Numbered from the stretch's first letter, positions 9,670 through 18,975 are shown. The stretch: 64,000 bases of DNA from Kitasatospora sp040298565 (GCF_040298565.1 NZ_JBEPAK010000010.1:1-64000); one strand, 5' to 3'. The notes: generated by a model from the letters alone, not told the origin. Numbers and translations: made by a program.

Positions 9670-9894
9670 ATGGCGGGCGTGATGCAGGGCACACGGGGAC
9701 CACAGGCGTACGTCGATGCCCGGGAGGCCTGGATGACCGTGTCCATGATGTTGCTGCTGGCTCCGCTCGCGCTCGCGCTGGTCCTGGCCGCGACCGCTCC
9801 TTCCTCCGCACCCCACGGCCGGCCCCGGAGGCCCACGGCGGGAAGGGCTGCGAAGGACGCGCACCGGCCGCGCCATGCCCGGGCCCGCTGCTGA
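9670..9894 (+). CDS. Small hydrophobic protein, tentative
   Basis: From the ATG at 9670 the frame gives 74 residues (MAGVMQGTRGPQAYVDA), with one hydrophobic stretch (MLLLAPLALALVLAATA) and an Arg-rich tail. Divergent from the kinase and poorly supported by a ribosome site, it may be a small membrane protein or a chance frame. Confidence 0.3.
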   Translation: MAGVMQGTRGPQAYVDAREAWMTVSMMLLLAPLALALVLAATAPSSAPHGRPRRPTAGRAAKDAHRPRHARARC

Positions 9895-10363
9895 CCCCGG
9901 ACAGCGATAGCGGCAAGGCCGAACAGGGAAGACCCGAAGGAGGAAGACCGTGCTCGCTGACTCGGCCGCGCTGCGCGGGACCGGCCGGTCAGCTAGTGAC
10001 CGGCTGGGTTGGTGTCACGGGAACAGAAGGCGCCGGCAGGGGCGGCGCGGCATGGTGCGTGAGCGACCGCGACGCCCGCCCGCTGTCCGGGCCTGCCCGC
10101 CTGCTGACGTCGCCACGCTCGCCTGATCGCCGCCCTGACCACGTTGAAGCCGCACAGGACCCGTGGCTGGCTCACCTGACAGGGCACCCCTGACTTCTGG
10201 CAGCGAGCGTCCCGGGTTTGTGCCCTCGACTGGGTTGAACCCGTTGGAGGCCAGGTGCCAGGTGCCGGACGAACCGTTCTCGCTTCGGGGTGTGCATGAA
10301 CCGGTGAGCGGCGATCGCGAAACTTCGTGCGACGTAACCTCGCGGTCAGCGCGTTAGAGAGGC
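9895..10363. other. Intergenic; hairpin at left end, rest unassigned
   Basis: The segment has a good Shine-Dalgarno (gaaggaggaag) before a GTG at 9950, but the 58-residue Arg-rich product is unconvincing. A hairpin lies at 9981-10007. The AT-richer stretch 10310-10360 just before the sigma factor gene is where its promoter should be. Confidence 0.4.
9981..10007 (+). terminator. Hairpin, possible terminator
   Basis: CCGGCCGGTCA and TGACCGGCTGG form an 11-bp stem with one mismatch around a 5-base loop (gctag). No T-run follows, which is usual in streptomycetes. It would separate the small gene upstream from the sigma factor gene. Confidence 0.4.
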
Positions 10364-10870
10364 ATGGACCGCACAATGACGCCGGACTTCGGGGAGTTCG
10401 CCGCGGCACGGGGGCAGCACCTGATCAGGACCGCCTTCCTGCTGACGGGCGGCGACGCGCACCTCGCCGAGGACCTCACCCAGGAGGCCCTCGGCAAGCT
10501 CTACGGCAAATGGCGCCGCGTGGCGCGCCTGGACAACCCTGCCGGCTACGCCCACACCGTGCTGGTCAACACCTTTCTGTCGCACCGCCGGCGCCGCAGC
10601 AGTACCGAGCACGTGACCGACACGTTCGCCGAGTCCCCGGCCACCGACCCGGACCCCTCCCTGCGGCTGACCTTGCTGCGAGCGCTGGGCGAACTTGGCG
10701 CGCAGGACCGGGCCGTCCTCGTCCTGCGCTTCTGGGAGGACCGCAGCGTCGAGGAGACCGCGCACACCCTGCACCTGAGCGCCAGCGCCGTAAGGTCGCG
10801 CAGCGCCCGCGCCCTGACGCGGCTGCGCGCCGTCCTGGGCGCGGATTTGGACGACCTCGCCCGCTCCTGA
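10364..10870 (+). CDS. SigE-family RNA polymerase sigma factor
   Basis: This 168-residue ECF-type sigma factor opens with FGEFAAARGQHLIRTAFLLTGG and the region 2 signature HLAEDLTQEALGKLYGKW. Region 4 is RAVLVLRFWEDRSVEETAHTL with a recognition helix (SASAVRSRSARALTRLR). The length and the LTGD/LAEDLTQE wording match the SigE-like family common in streptomycetes. It directs RNA polymerase to stress or envelope promoters. The following gene starts 35 bases downstream and encodes a membrane protein that is the likely anti-sigma partner. Confidence 0.92.
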   Translation: MDRTMTPDFGEFAAARGQHLIRTAFLLTGGDAHLAEDLTQEALGKLYGKWRRVARLDNPAGYAHTVLVNTFLSHRRRRSSTEHVTDTFAESPATDPDPSLRLTLLRALGELGAQDRAVLVLRFWEDRSVEETAHTLHLSASAVRSRSARALTRLRAVLGADLDDLARS

Positions 10871-10905
10871 ACGGCCGTACCCCGAACGAAATGAGAAGTC
10901 ACGGT

Positions 10906-12126
10906 ATGTCTCTTGATGAGAAGTTCGCGGACCTTCTGCGCGACGCGGCCGACCTGGCACCCGCTCCACCGGCGGCCGACCTCGCCGACGGCGCCCGACG
11001 GCACCACCGGCGGCGCCGGCGCCGCCAGGCGGTGCTGGCCGGTGGCGCGGCCGTCGTCGCCGCTGTCGTCGTTCTGGCCGTACGGCTCCCCGGCGCCGGC
11101 GGCACCGATGCAGTGGCGCCCGCCGGGGGGTGGCCCGAGCAGATCACCGCCCAGTTCATGGCCGACACCCTCACCTCCGTCCTGCCGCCCGGCCAGGTCA
11201 GCGCGGCCGGTGGCTACGGCGTCGGAGACGGCCCCGTGCCCGGCCTGCCGCCCTCCGCGCACCTGCTCTACGACGACGGCAACGGAGCCGGCATGGTGAC
11301 CTTGTCCACCCACCGCGTCGCCCTGCCGGTCACCGACGGCACCTGGGGCACTCAGTGTGCCGACCCGGTCGAGACGCCGAGCGAGGGCTGCGAGCGCACC
11401 GTCCTGCCGGGCGGGGGCATCGTGGTGGTCGACAAGTTGGTCCCCGACGCGCAGGCCCAGGTCCGCAAGTGGCAGGCGACCTACACCGGCACCGACGGGC
11501 GCCAGGTGAGCATCTGGGAGGTCAACTCCACCAGCTTCGGGCCCCCGCTGACGCGCCCGACCCCGCCGTTGACCACCGCGCAGCTCGTCGCCGCCGTCAC
11601 CAGCAGCGCCTGGGACCCGGTCTTCGCCAAGCCCGCTCCGGGGACCGCACCAGGCGCGACCCAGAGTACCGCGGCGCCCGCGCCCGGGCAGATCCTCGCC
11701 ACCGCCACCACTTTGCTCCCACCCGGCACCCGCACGGACACGGGCGCCGAACAGCACACGCCCGGGCAGGCTCACGTCGAGCTCACCCTGGACGGGCGCA
11801 CCAGCATGCTCGCGGTCCACGTGCAGCCGCGCCCGAGCGACAAGGCCGCAGTGGCCGGCGAACGTGAGGCGTTTGAGAAGGACACGTCGGGCACGCTCAC
11901 GCACACCCCGGACGGGTCGAGCGTTCTGGTGCGGGAGACAGGCGCGACCAAGACCGGTGGAGGTCCGACGCTGCGGTGGAGCGTGGAGGTGCTGCACCCG
12001 GACGGCACCAAGATCCTCACGTCCGAGTGGAACGGCACCAGCGAGGCCGAGGCACAGCCGGGCACCCCGGCACTCACAGTGGACCAGCTCAAGACGATCG
12101 CCACCGCGCCAGCCTGGCGGCCCTGA
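10906..12126 (+). CDS. Membrane-anchored putative anti-sigma or sensor protein
   Basis: About 406 residues from the ATG at 10906, which has GAGAAG seven bases upstream; an ATG at 10891 is in the same frame. The N-terminal 35 residues are cytoplasmic and end in a run of His and Arg. One membrane helix follows (QAVLAGGAAVVAAVVVLAVRL), then a long extracytoplasmic region with Pro/Thr-rich linkers. The arrangement after a SigE-family sigma factor implies that the short cytoplasmic part holds the sigma factor until an outside signal arrives. No zinc-binding anti-sigma motif (HxxxCxxC) is present, so the mechanism is open. Confidence 0.8.
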   Translation: MSLDEKFADLLRDAADLAPAPPAADLADGARRHHRRRRRRQAVLAGGAAVVAAVVVLAVRLPGAGGTDAVAPAGGWPEQITAQFMADTLTSVLPPGQVSAAGGYGVGDGPVPGLPPSAHLLYDDGNGAGMVTLSTHRVALPVTDGTWGTQCADPVETPSEGCERTVLPGGGIVVVDKLVPDAQAQVRKWQATYTGTDGRQVSIWEVNSTSFGPPLTRPTPPLTTAQLVAAVTSSAWDPVFAKPAPGTAPGATQSTAAPAPGQILATATTLLPPGTRTDTGAEQHTPGQAHVELTLDGRTSMLAVHVQPRPSDKAAVAGEREAFEKDTSGTLTHTPDGSSVLVRETGATKTGGGPTLRWSVEVLHPDGTKILTSEWNGTSEAEAQPGTPALTVDQLKTIATAPAWRP

Positions 12127-12237
12127 GCCGCCCGCGGGGTCGTCAGCCAACAGCATGGGACGCGCATCCGGAAGACGTCCGAAGGCCGACTGCTCTCAGC
12201 CAGGCGTTCAACCTCGCTGGTCAGTAACAAAGCCCTA

Positions 12238-12750
12238 CTAGGGCTGTCGGAAGGTGGCCAGGAACTTGGCCAGTGCGCGGACCAGTCCACTGCCCGAGGT
12301 GTACACGACCTCCCGCTCGTAGCGCAGCTTCCCGTTCTCGTCCAGCTCCATCGTGGTCCGCTCCTCCGCCTTGCCCCGGGCGAGCACCACCGCCAAGCCG
12401 GCCACTGCGAGGGCGCCGACGGCGACGATCTCCAGCCCGCCGAACACGAAGGCCTTCCGACCGGCCGAGCCCACGGCGTCCGTGACCGGGGTACGCCACT
12501 CCTCGGTACCGGCCGCTGTCAGCAACAGAATCCTCGCGAGATCCTCCACGTCGGGGAGCATGGCGTACGGGTTCCGTTCGACCTCTGCCATCAGGTCGGA
12601 CAGCGCCTCCTGCTCGGGGGTGTCCTCGGTCAGCAGGTCGCCGAGGGCGAGGACAGCCTCGAAGACCTCCTCGCGGTTGAGTGCGGCGATCGAGGCGGCG
12701 AATTCCGGGATGTCGGCAGCGTCGGACGGCAGGGCGGAGTCGGTGGTCAT
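12238..12750 (-). CDS. Single-pass membrane protein, partner of the CHAT protein
   Basis: A 170-residue protein starting MTTDSALPSDAADIPEF. Residues 20-85 are predicted helical and acidic. One hydrophobic segment covers about residues 101-124 (FVFGGLEIVAVGALAVAGLA), and a mixed-charge tail of 45 residues ends FRQP. The ATG is 16 bases after the stop of the CHAT gene, so the two are almost certainly co-transcribed. No family is recognised and it is not a gasdermin. Its tight linkage to a caspase-like protein suggests a membrane-located substrate, effector or anchor, but that is inference. Confidence 0.75.
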   Translation of the reverse strand: MTTDSALPSDAADIPEFAASIAALNREEVFEAVLALGDLLTEDTPEQEALSDLMAEVERNPYAMLPDVEDLARILLLTAAGTEEWRTPVTDAVGSAGRKAFVFGGLEIVAVGALAVAGLAVVLARGKAEERTTMELDENGKLRYEREVVYTSGSGLVRALAKFLATFRQP

Positions 12751-12766
12751 CGGTATTCTCCTTGGG

Positions 12767-15700
12767 TCACAGCCAGCTCCCCCTGAGCGCGAACGGCGCC
12801 CAGTGGAAGGGGTGTTCGTATCGGTCCCGGTTCTCCAGGACCGCGGCGCGGTAGTGCTGGGCGAGCGGTTGTCCGGGTTCCCGGCTCCAACGGGTGTAGA
12901 GGGATTCGACGAAGCCCAGGGCGGAGGCGTGGTCGACGTCCCAGAGCGGGGCGATCAATGACCGGGTGCCGCCCGCGAACAGGGCTCTCTCCAGCCCGAT
13001 CCGGGTACCTCCGGCCCCGGGCCGGTTCCGGCCGGAGGAGCAGGCGATCGAGACGACCACCTCGGGACAGGCCGTGGCGCCGGCCAGGTCGGCCGAGTCC
13101 ACCAGGAACCGCCGCAGCTCGGGCGCCTGCTCGACCGGCAGCGGCGCCGGCGGCAGCACCTTGCCGTCCGCGACGCAGATGCCCCGACCCCGGGCAGGGA
13201 GGGAGTTGGCGCCGTGGGCCAGGACCAGGAGATGCCGGACGGCGGGGAGTACCTCGAGCAGGGCGGCCTTGTCCGCCCGGACGCCGTCGAGCGGGCGGGT
13301 GGACGGTCCGAGCAGGCCGGCCAACCGGTGGGCTGAGTTGCGGAGCCGCTCGGCGAACTCCTCGCGGTCGCCCTCCTTGGGCACGGCGAGCACGGCCGAG
13401 GGGTGGACGCCCGGGCGGGGGAGCGGGCCGGTGGCCAGCACGGACTCGATGACGCCGAGATTGGGGCCGTAGCCGATCGAGTTGCGTTCCAGGAGCAGTC
13501 GGCCGCCGGGCAGGGTGGCCGCGTGCAACGGGATGCCGAGCAACTCGGCACTGGGCAGCAGCAGGAGGTGCTGCTCCCCCGCCAGATGGTCGGCGATGGA
13601 TTCGCCGACCAGGCGCAGGAACTCCGCGAGCGGGGCGAGGGCCGCCCGCTGCTGGCGTGTCGTCACACAACCGGTGCCGGCGCTGACGTCGAAGGCGGCA
13701 CGCAGGGAACGGAGTTCGCCCGGCAGGACAGGCAGCGTGACGGCCCTCACCACTCCGGCCGGGTCGGCGGTGACCAGCCGCAGCCCGTCCGGTGCCTCCA
13801 GGAACGTGACCAGGGCGGCGGGCACACCGTGGTTGAGGCTGAGTTCGAGGACCGCCGCCACGCGGTCGGCCATGCCCGACGGCGTTCGGTCGGGTCGCGG
13901 GAGGCGGCTGCGGACCTCGCGGCCCCCGACGAACTCCGCGACCCGCAGGAGCGCGGCCGGTCCGGCGGTGTGCCGGGCGACGGCCTCGGTCGCGCAGGTG
14001 ACGAGTTCCCGCTGCACCTCCTCCTTGTCGGCGAGCCAGGACCCGACCAGGTCCGTTCCGGCGGCTGGGGCGACGATCCTGTCGTCGAGGGCGTCCAGCA
14101 GCAAGAGGGCGGCGGGCCAGCGCACCTCGGGGCCGGTCGCGTCGAGCAGCCGGAACCGTTCCCAGAGCAGTTCCCAGGGCATGCCGACGCGGCCGACGAA
14201 CGGCTCGTACCGCTCCGCTGCCGCGCGGGCACCGGCCAGGTCGCCCCGGGCCCGCCGGTACTGGACCAGGCGGAGCAGGCCGAACGGATCGATCCGGCCG
14301 TTCTGCGCCGAGGTGTCCAGGTGGGACTGTGCCTTCGAGACCAGGTCGGCGTCCACCGCGGCCCGGCAGGCGCAGAAGAGGACAGCTCCGGCCACCAGGG
14401 CCCGCCGGTGCGGCAGGTTCTCGGTCAGGTCCCAGGCTTCCTGGAGCCCTGCCAGGTCGGGTTGGTCTTCCACCACGGCCGACAGCTCGCAGTACTGGAC
14501 CAGGATCTGGACCCGCTCACCCGTGTGGTTGCGCGAGAGGGCGATCCCGGCCGCTTTCCGTACCACCTGGAGCGCCTCCTGGTGCCGGTTCACCGCCAGG
14601 TGGCACAGAGCGAGACTCACCGAGTACTTGACACGCATCACGGAGTCGGGGTCCTCCTCAGCCAGTGCGTCCGTGAGCAGGTCGATGGCCAGGTCGACCC
14701 GTCCGGTGTCACGCAGGACGATCGCCCGGTTGGTGCGCAGGGTCTGGAGGCCATGCGGGCTCGGCCCACCGGGTGCCCGGCCCGCCTCCGCCTCGGCGGA
14801 CTCGTACGCCGCCAGGGCCTCGTCCAGCCGACCGCTGTAGCGGAGGATGTTGCCCCGTTCGTTCTCAAGGGCGCAGCGGAGGCCCGGGGACGGATTGCCG
14901 CGCAGGACCCGCGGCCTGAAGCGGATCAGCAGGCGGCGGGCGGTCCCGTACTCCCGGACCCAGGCGAACGCCGAGATGGCGCGGATGACCGCCCAGCCGA
15001 GCGTCTCCATGGCTCCCTCGGCCTCCAGCCGATTGCAGACCGTCCAGGCGAACAGCTCAGCCGCCTGCTGCCGACCGGCGGTGAGCAGTGAGCGGCACGT
15101 CGCCTCCACATGGCCCGGCTCCGCCCCCCGGACATGGGCACCGGATTCCGAATCCTTCAGGCCCGTGCGCTGCTCGGGGAAGACCATCCCGAGCAGCGCG
15201 GCGACCAACTCCGTGTCGTCCGGGATCTGATCGAAGAACCAGACGGGCCACCCGCCACTCATCTCCTGGACGAACCGCTCGGCCATCCCGATGTGGTCGA
15301 ACCAGTCGGCAAGGTGCCGCCGAACGTCAGGATCGCGCCACTCCTGGAATGCCACGTCCCAGGCGCTCGCGAAGGTGATCGTACGCCGCAGGGTCGTCGC
15401 GTCCAGCAGATCGCCCGGGTCGAGGAGGCCGGGCACCCGGGACAGTCGGAAGTACAGGAAGCACAGCGAAGTCCAGATCTCTGAGCGGGGGTTGGGGACG
15501 CCGGCCAAGGCGTGGGCCAGAGCGTTCAGGTACTCCCACCGGACGGCCCGGTCCGCGGTCGCGGGATCGAGGAGATTCCCGGCGTCCGGCGGGGGACACC
15601 GGTCCGCGAGGGCCGCCAACACCTCCGGTCGGCGCAGGCACCTCAGCGGGATCCGCGCCGTCATCACCTGGGCCACCGCATCGGGGCCGCCGTGGTGGTA

Positions 15701-16285
15701 GGCGTAGGTGAAGCACCGGTCGACGGCCTCGACCACCGAACGGGTGAGGAGTTCGGCCGCCAGGGCCAGGCGCTCGGCGGCCTCCTGCGCAGACTCAGCA
15801 GGAGCGGCCAACCCCGCCCCGACCTCGTGGTCGATGAGCAGGAGGGCCAGCGGCGTCTGCAGCAGCGGGACCCGCTCGGAGGCATAAGGGACCCGCTCAC
15901 CGGCCGACAGCTCGGACATTCCGCGCCTCAGGAGGTCATCGGCCCAGGATCGAACGGTGTTGACCAGATCTTCCAGGCGCTCGCACCGGACGAAGCGGGG
16001 AGGCCGACCACCTGGTGGGGTGATCAGCTGTTCCAGCGTATCCATGATGTCCTGTGGCACGCTCCAGGAGGCGAACTCGCGGTCGTCCTCCCGGACGACT
16101 ACCAGCGGAGTGGCCGGCCGGCTAACGGCGCCGCACACCGGGCAGCGGTGCACGTTCAGTCGGCCGGTGAGCAGATCCAGCACGGCTCGGGCATCGCCGG
16201 GGAAGTGCATCACCAACCGCGACCGGGCCTTCGACCGCACCGAGCAGCGCCGGCACACGACCTCGAACTCCCGCCACGTTCTCAT
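12767..16285 (-). CDS. CpXC-TPR-CHAT protease-like protein
   Basis: From the ATG at 16285 the protein has 1172 residues. An N-terminal zinc-ribbon-like module has CxxC pairs at 11/14 and 48/51 (VVCRRC, HRCPVC), as in CpXC domains. A long helical middle contains TPR-like repeats (LDEALAAYESAEAEAG, VDLAIDLLTDALAEED). The C-terminal 300 residues are a CHAT (caspase HetF-associated) domain with the catalytic pair His 1024 (LVLAHGANS) and Cys 1082 (VSIACSSGRN). CHAT proteins are cysteine proteases, often activated through their TPR part, and several act in anti-phage immunity. Starts upstream to 16393 are possible. The membrane-protein gene follows immediately. Confidence 0.88.
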   Translation of the reverse strand: MRTWREFEVVCRRCSVRSKARSRLVMHFPGDARAVLDLLTGRLNVHRCPVCGAVSRPATPLVVVREDDREFASWSVPQDIMDTLEQLITPPGGRPPRFVRCERLEDLVNTVRSWADDLLRRGMSELSAGERVPYASERVPLLQTPLALLLIDHEVGAGLAAPAESAQEAAERLALAAELLTRSVVEAVDRCFTYAYHHGGPDAVAQVMTARIPLRCLRRPEVLAALADRCPPPDAGNLLDPATADRAVRWEYLNALAHALAGVPNPRSEIWTSLCFLYFRLSRVPGLLDPGDLLDATTLRRTITFASAWDVAFQEWRDPDVRRHLADWFDHIGMAERFVQEMSGGWPVWFFDQIPDDTELVAALLGMVFPEQRTGLKDSESGAHVRGAEPGHVEATCRSLLTAGRQQAAELFAWTVCNRLEAEGAMETLGWAVIRAISAFAWVREYGTARRLLIRFRPRVLRGNPSPGLRCALENERGNILRYSGRLDEALAAYESAEAEAGRAPGGPSPHGLQTLRTNRAIVLRDTGRVDLAIDLLTDALAEEDPDSVMRVKYSVSLALCHLAVNRHQEALQVVRKAAGIALSRNHTGERVQILVQYCELSAVVEDQPDLAGLQEAWDLTENLPHRRALVAGAVLFCACRAAVDADLVSKAQSHLDTSAQNGRIDPFGLLRLVQYRRARGDLAGARAAAERYEPFVGRVGMPWELLWERFRLLDATGPEVRWPAALLLLDALDDRIVAPAAGTDLVGSWLADKEEVQRELVTCATEAVARHTAGPAALLRVAEFVGGREVRSRLPRPDRTPSGMADRVAAVLELSLNHGVPAALVTFLEAPDGLRLVTADPAGVVRAVTLPVLPGELRSLRAAFDVSAGTGCVTTRQQRAALAPLAEFLRLVGESIADHLAGEQHLLLLPSAELLGIPLHAATLPGGRLLLERNSIGYGPNLGVIESVLATGPLPRPGVHPSAVLAVPKEGDREEFAERLRNSAHRLAGLLGPSTRPLDGVRADKAALLEVLPAVRHLLVLAHGANSLPARGRGICVADGKVLPPAPLPVEQAPELRRFLVDSADLAGATACPEVVVSIACSSGRNRPGAGGTRIGLERALFAGGTRSLIAPLWDVDHASALGFVESLYTRWSREPGQPLAQHYRAAVLENRDRYEHPFHWAPFALRGSWL

Positions 16286-16443
16286 GGTCACGGACGAGTT
16301 GCCCCCTTGTGCTGACGTCAAGTCAAACCTTAGTGGGAGTGAGGCGCCGCGTCTCCCTCCGTGACCGGATGGCAAAAGGTCAACTGGCGTCACCGGCAGG
16401 GAATATGATGATCCATTTCGGAGTCGATCGAAGGCCCCGCCTC

Positions 16444-16950
16444 ATGGCCGAACCACGCGTCGTCCTCGCCACCGATGGCGGCACCGGGATCGGCGCCGCC
16501 ACCGCCGCCCGGCTGCGCGCCGAGGGCCACCACGTGGTGGTCTCCGGACGGCGGCCCGCCTCAGGGCCGCCGAGGAGACCGGCGCCGTGGCCCACCCCTC
16601 CGACACCACCGACCCGGACGCCGTCCAGGGCCTCATGGACACGGTGACCTCCCGCCACGGACGGCTGGACGGCCTCGTGGTCGATGCCGCCACCGGCCGT
16701 CCCGGCGCTGCCGGCGACGTCACCCCGGAAGACTGAGACTCGTCGTCGGCACCAACCTCACCGGCCCTTTTCTGCTGCTGCGCGCCGCCCTTCGGCACCT
16801 GTTGGACGCCGCCGGCGCCGTGGTCGTGGTATCGCCAGCGTCTCCGCCCTGCGCAACGGCGATGGCGATGCCGCGTACGCCGCTTCCAAGGCGGCGCTGC
16901 TCCAGCTCTGTCGCTCGCCCGCCGTGGACTACGGGCACCGGGGCTGCGAC
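16444..16950 (+). pseudogene. Short-chain dehydrogenase/reductase remnant
   Basis: The frame starts MAEPRVVLATDGGTGIGAATA, with a dinucleotide-binding loop of SDR type. It then changes frame repeatedly: EETGAVAHPSDTTDPDAVQG with LDGLVV, then a TGA at 16735, then VVGTNLTGPFLLLRAALRHL, then IASVSALRNGDGDAAYAASK carrying the YxxxK catalytic pair. At least three indels are needed to rebuild one protein. Sequence after about 16930 no longer matches an SDR and gives way to transposase sequence, so the 3' end may have been lost to an insertion. Confidence 0.75.
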
Positions 16951-16951
16951 G

Positions 16952-17204
16952 AAAGCGATCACCGGGGTGGCGGTGACCTCGGGAGTCCCGTCACGTGCCT
17001 CGATCCTGGCGGCGCTGCGCGCTGCGGTGCGGCGCACCGGGGCGTACGGGCCTGTCGGGGGCCGGCCGGAGACGGTGCGGATCGATTGAAGGACTTCCTC
17101 TCGGCCACCGTCACCGCTGCTTTCGACGCGCTGGGCACGACCGTGGACGACCTGCCCGCCTACAGCCCCCATCTGAAGGGCAGCACCGAGCACTTCATGC
17201 CTGA
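16952..17204 (+). pseudogene. Mu/TnsB-type DDE transposase fragment
   Basis: In one frame the fragment reads AITGVAVTSGVPSRASILAA and later GPVGGRPETVRID, up to a stop at 17087-17089. One frame over, from 17086, it continues as KDFLSATVTAAFDALG then VDDLPAYSPHLKGS. Streptomycete transposases of the Mu/TnsB (rve core) type have the same order: a PSR...L strand, an R(V/I)D-x-GKDFLS block carrying a catalytic Asp, and PYSPHLKG before the last Glu. Here the Gly before KDFLS is lost by the frameshift and the protein stops soon after. It is a dead remnant. Confidence 0.65.
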
Positions 17205-17906
17205 GCCACGGCGGTGTCCTCCCGCCTGCGCAGCTCCCCGACCTCCGGGTTCTCGTGGGGGGGCGTTCGACCGCGTGCGGCGCTTGCCCGCGCCTGTACT
17301 GTGCCGGAGCGGCTTGCTGCCTGGCGCCGTTGTGGTCAGCGCAGGGCGAGAGCCTGAGGAGGCGTTGCTCGAGGTGGTGGAGTTGTGGCGGGTCTGGCGC
17401 GATGACCAGGTTCGACGACCATGCGCCGCTGACGGTCGGGTCGTGCATGATGACGACCCGGCGGCATTGGTTGGCGTCGTGGTCCAGGCGAGCCTTTTGC
17501 AGCCGGTCTACTCCTTGGCGAGGCTTCGAGGAGTCGCGGGCGTGGGGAGGCGGGTTTCGTAGAGCCAGACGACATCGTCGGCCCAGCGCGTTCCTGCCGA
17601 CGGAGGTTTCTCGGAACGCCCGACAGGGCCCGTGCAAGGCATTCGCTGGTTCTCGCTGCGGTACCCGGCGACTGCTTCCGGAGCTCCGTGAGTGCTTGCT
17701 CCGGTCTCGTCTGATGTGCCGTCAGCAAACTCAGCACTGGGTCAGCATCAGTCCTGTCAGGCGCTGTAGTGGATGGTCGAACGGTGTCACGCGTCGAGCG
17801 CAGAGGCGAGTGTTCGACAGGGGCGCTTCGGGATGGGCGTAGGGGGACTCCGGCCCAGGGGTGCGGCGGATTCTGCTGCCGCACCCCTGATTGGCAAAGT
17901 CCCAGA
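17205..17906. other. Intergenic, likely decayed mobile DNA
   Basis: About 700 bases without a supportable gene. On the minus strand around 17340-17560 one frame reads coding-like (for example RVVIMHDPTVSGAWSSNLVI), but it runs into unrelated sequence on both sides. I do not recognise a family. Lower codon bias and the transposase fragment alongside suggest this is debris of an inserted element. Confidence 0.4.
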
Positions 17907-18869
17907 TCAGCGCATGTTTCCCCGGGGCTTGAGGGGGATTCCCGGGAGCTCCGGGGCGGGCAGTCGGTCACCCGGGTAGCCCTGGACCTCGCCGAACCGG
18001 GCGGGGTTCGCGGAGCTCATCCATTCCTCGCGGGCTCGGGTGATGTCCTCCTGGGACCGCCCGATGAAGTTCCACCACATGATGATCTGCTCCTCGAAGG
18101 GCGTGCCGCCGAGGAGGATGAGGCGGGCTTCGGTGTCGCCGGTGTTGGTGAGGGTCAGGGTGGTGGGGCCCGGGGCGAGGTAGCCGAGGTCGGCGGGGTT
18201 CAAGGGGGTGCCGGCGAGGCGGATGTCGCCGCGGTCGACGAGGACGCCGTGTTCGAAGGCGGGGTCGACGGCGAGGGTGACCGTGGCGCGCGGGCGGAGG
18301 GTGAGTTCGGCGCCGAGGAGGGGCGTGAAGGTCGGGACGGGGGAGGTGTCGCCGGCCAGGGTGCCGAGGAAGACGCGGGCCTCGCCGCCGTCGAGTGGGA
18401 CGGGCCGGGGGGCGTGGTGGTGGAAGTCCCGGGCGGTGTCGCGGTGTTCGTCGGGCAGGGCGAGCCAGAGCTGGACGCCGTGCAGGACGGTGGTGGCCGG
18501 GGTGGAGACCTCGGAGTGGCAGATGCCGTGGCCGGAGGTCATCAGGTTGAGTTCGCCCGGGCGGACGTAGGCGTGGACGCCGAGGCTGTCGCGGTGCTCG
18601 ATCTCGCCGGTGAACAGCCAGCTGACGGTCTGCAGGCCGGTATGGGGGTGCGGGGCGACGTCCATGCCGCCGGTGCGGGCGACGTCGTCGGGTCCGTAGT
18701 GGTCGACGAAGCACCAGGCGCCGATGAGCGGGCGGGAGCGCTGGGGCAGGGTGCGGCGTACGGTCATGGCGCGCGGTCCGCCGAGCGGGACGTTCCGGGC
18801 GGGCAGCACCTCGACCTGCGGGTCCTGCTGATCGGCGGCGGGGCGCGGCTCGGTCTCGGCGGTGCTCAC
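17907..18869 (-). CDS. Pirin-family protein
   Basis: This 320-residue bicupin has the pirin signature: an N-terminal cupin with GPDDVARTGGMDVAPHPHTG supplying His ligands, HRDSLG and the HGICHSE segment, then a C-terminal cupin ending in a Trp-rich IIMWWNFIGRS block. Pirins bind a metal ion; some act as quercetin dioxygenases or redox-sensitive regulators. It is divergent from an AhpD-like gene across 106 bases that hold a palindromic site, a pairing that suggests an oxidative-stress unit under shared control. Confidence 0.93.
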   Translation of the reverse strand: MSTAETEPRPAADQQDPQVEVLPARNVPLGGPRAMTVRRTLPQRSRPLIGAWCFVDHYGPDDVARTGGMDVAPHPHTGLQTVSWLFTGEIEHRDSLGVHAYVRPGELNLMTSGHGICHSEVSTPATTVLHGVQLWLALPDEHRDTARDFHHHAPRPVPLDGGEARVFLGTLAGDTSPVPTFTPLLGAELTLRPRATVTLAVDPAFEHGVLVDRGDIRLAGTPLNPADLGYLAPGPTTLTLTNTGDTEARLILLGGTPFEEQIIMWWNFIGRSQEDITRAREEWMSSANPARFGEVQGYPGDRLPAPELPGIPLKPRGNMR

Positions 18870-18907
18870 GATGGTGGTCCCTCCCGGGGTGACGGCGGCT
18901 CGACTGG

Positions 18908-18925
18908 TAGTTCTAGATTCAACTA
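18908..18925. promoter_or_regulatory. Inverted repeat between pirin and AhpD-like genes
   Basis: TAGTT and AACTA flank eight bases (ctagattc), giving an AT-rich inverted repeat in an otherwise GC-rich region. It sits between the divergent starts at 18869 and 18976, where a shared operator would lie. The regulator is not adjacent; a MarR-type protein is a guess. Confidence 0.45.
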
Positions 18926-18975
18926 TTATGGCATGGCAGAGTGGCGGACGACAGCGAGCCGGTGGAGGAGTTCAG

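Noticed and set aside
9950..10126. 58-codon frame with a good GGAGGA site
   Set aside because: The product is Arg-rich with no fold, and a hairpin runs through it. Possibly a leftover leader, but not supportable as a gene.
12238..12750. Bacterial gasdermin as CHAT partner
   Set aside because: At 170 residues it is too short and has a plain central membrane helix instead of the beta-rich pore domain.
12966..15091. Long plus-strand open frames opposite the CHAT gene
   Set aside because: They are shadows of a GC-biased gene. They lack ribosome sites and family motifs, while the minus strand shows clear CHAT and TPR sequence.
17336..17971. 211-codon minus-strand frame
   Set aside because: Arg/Pro/Ser-rich with no motif. 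Only a short central part in another frame looks coding-like.
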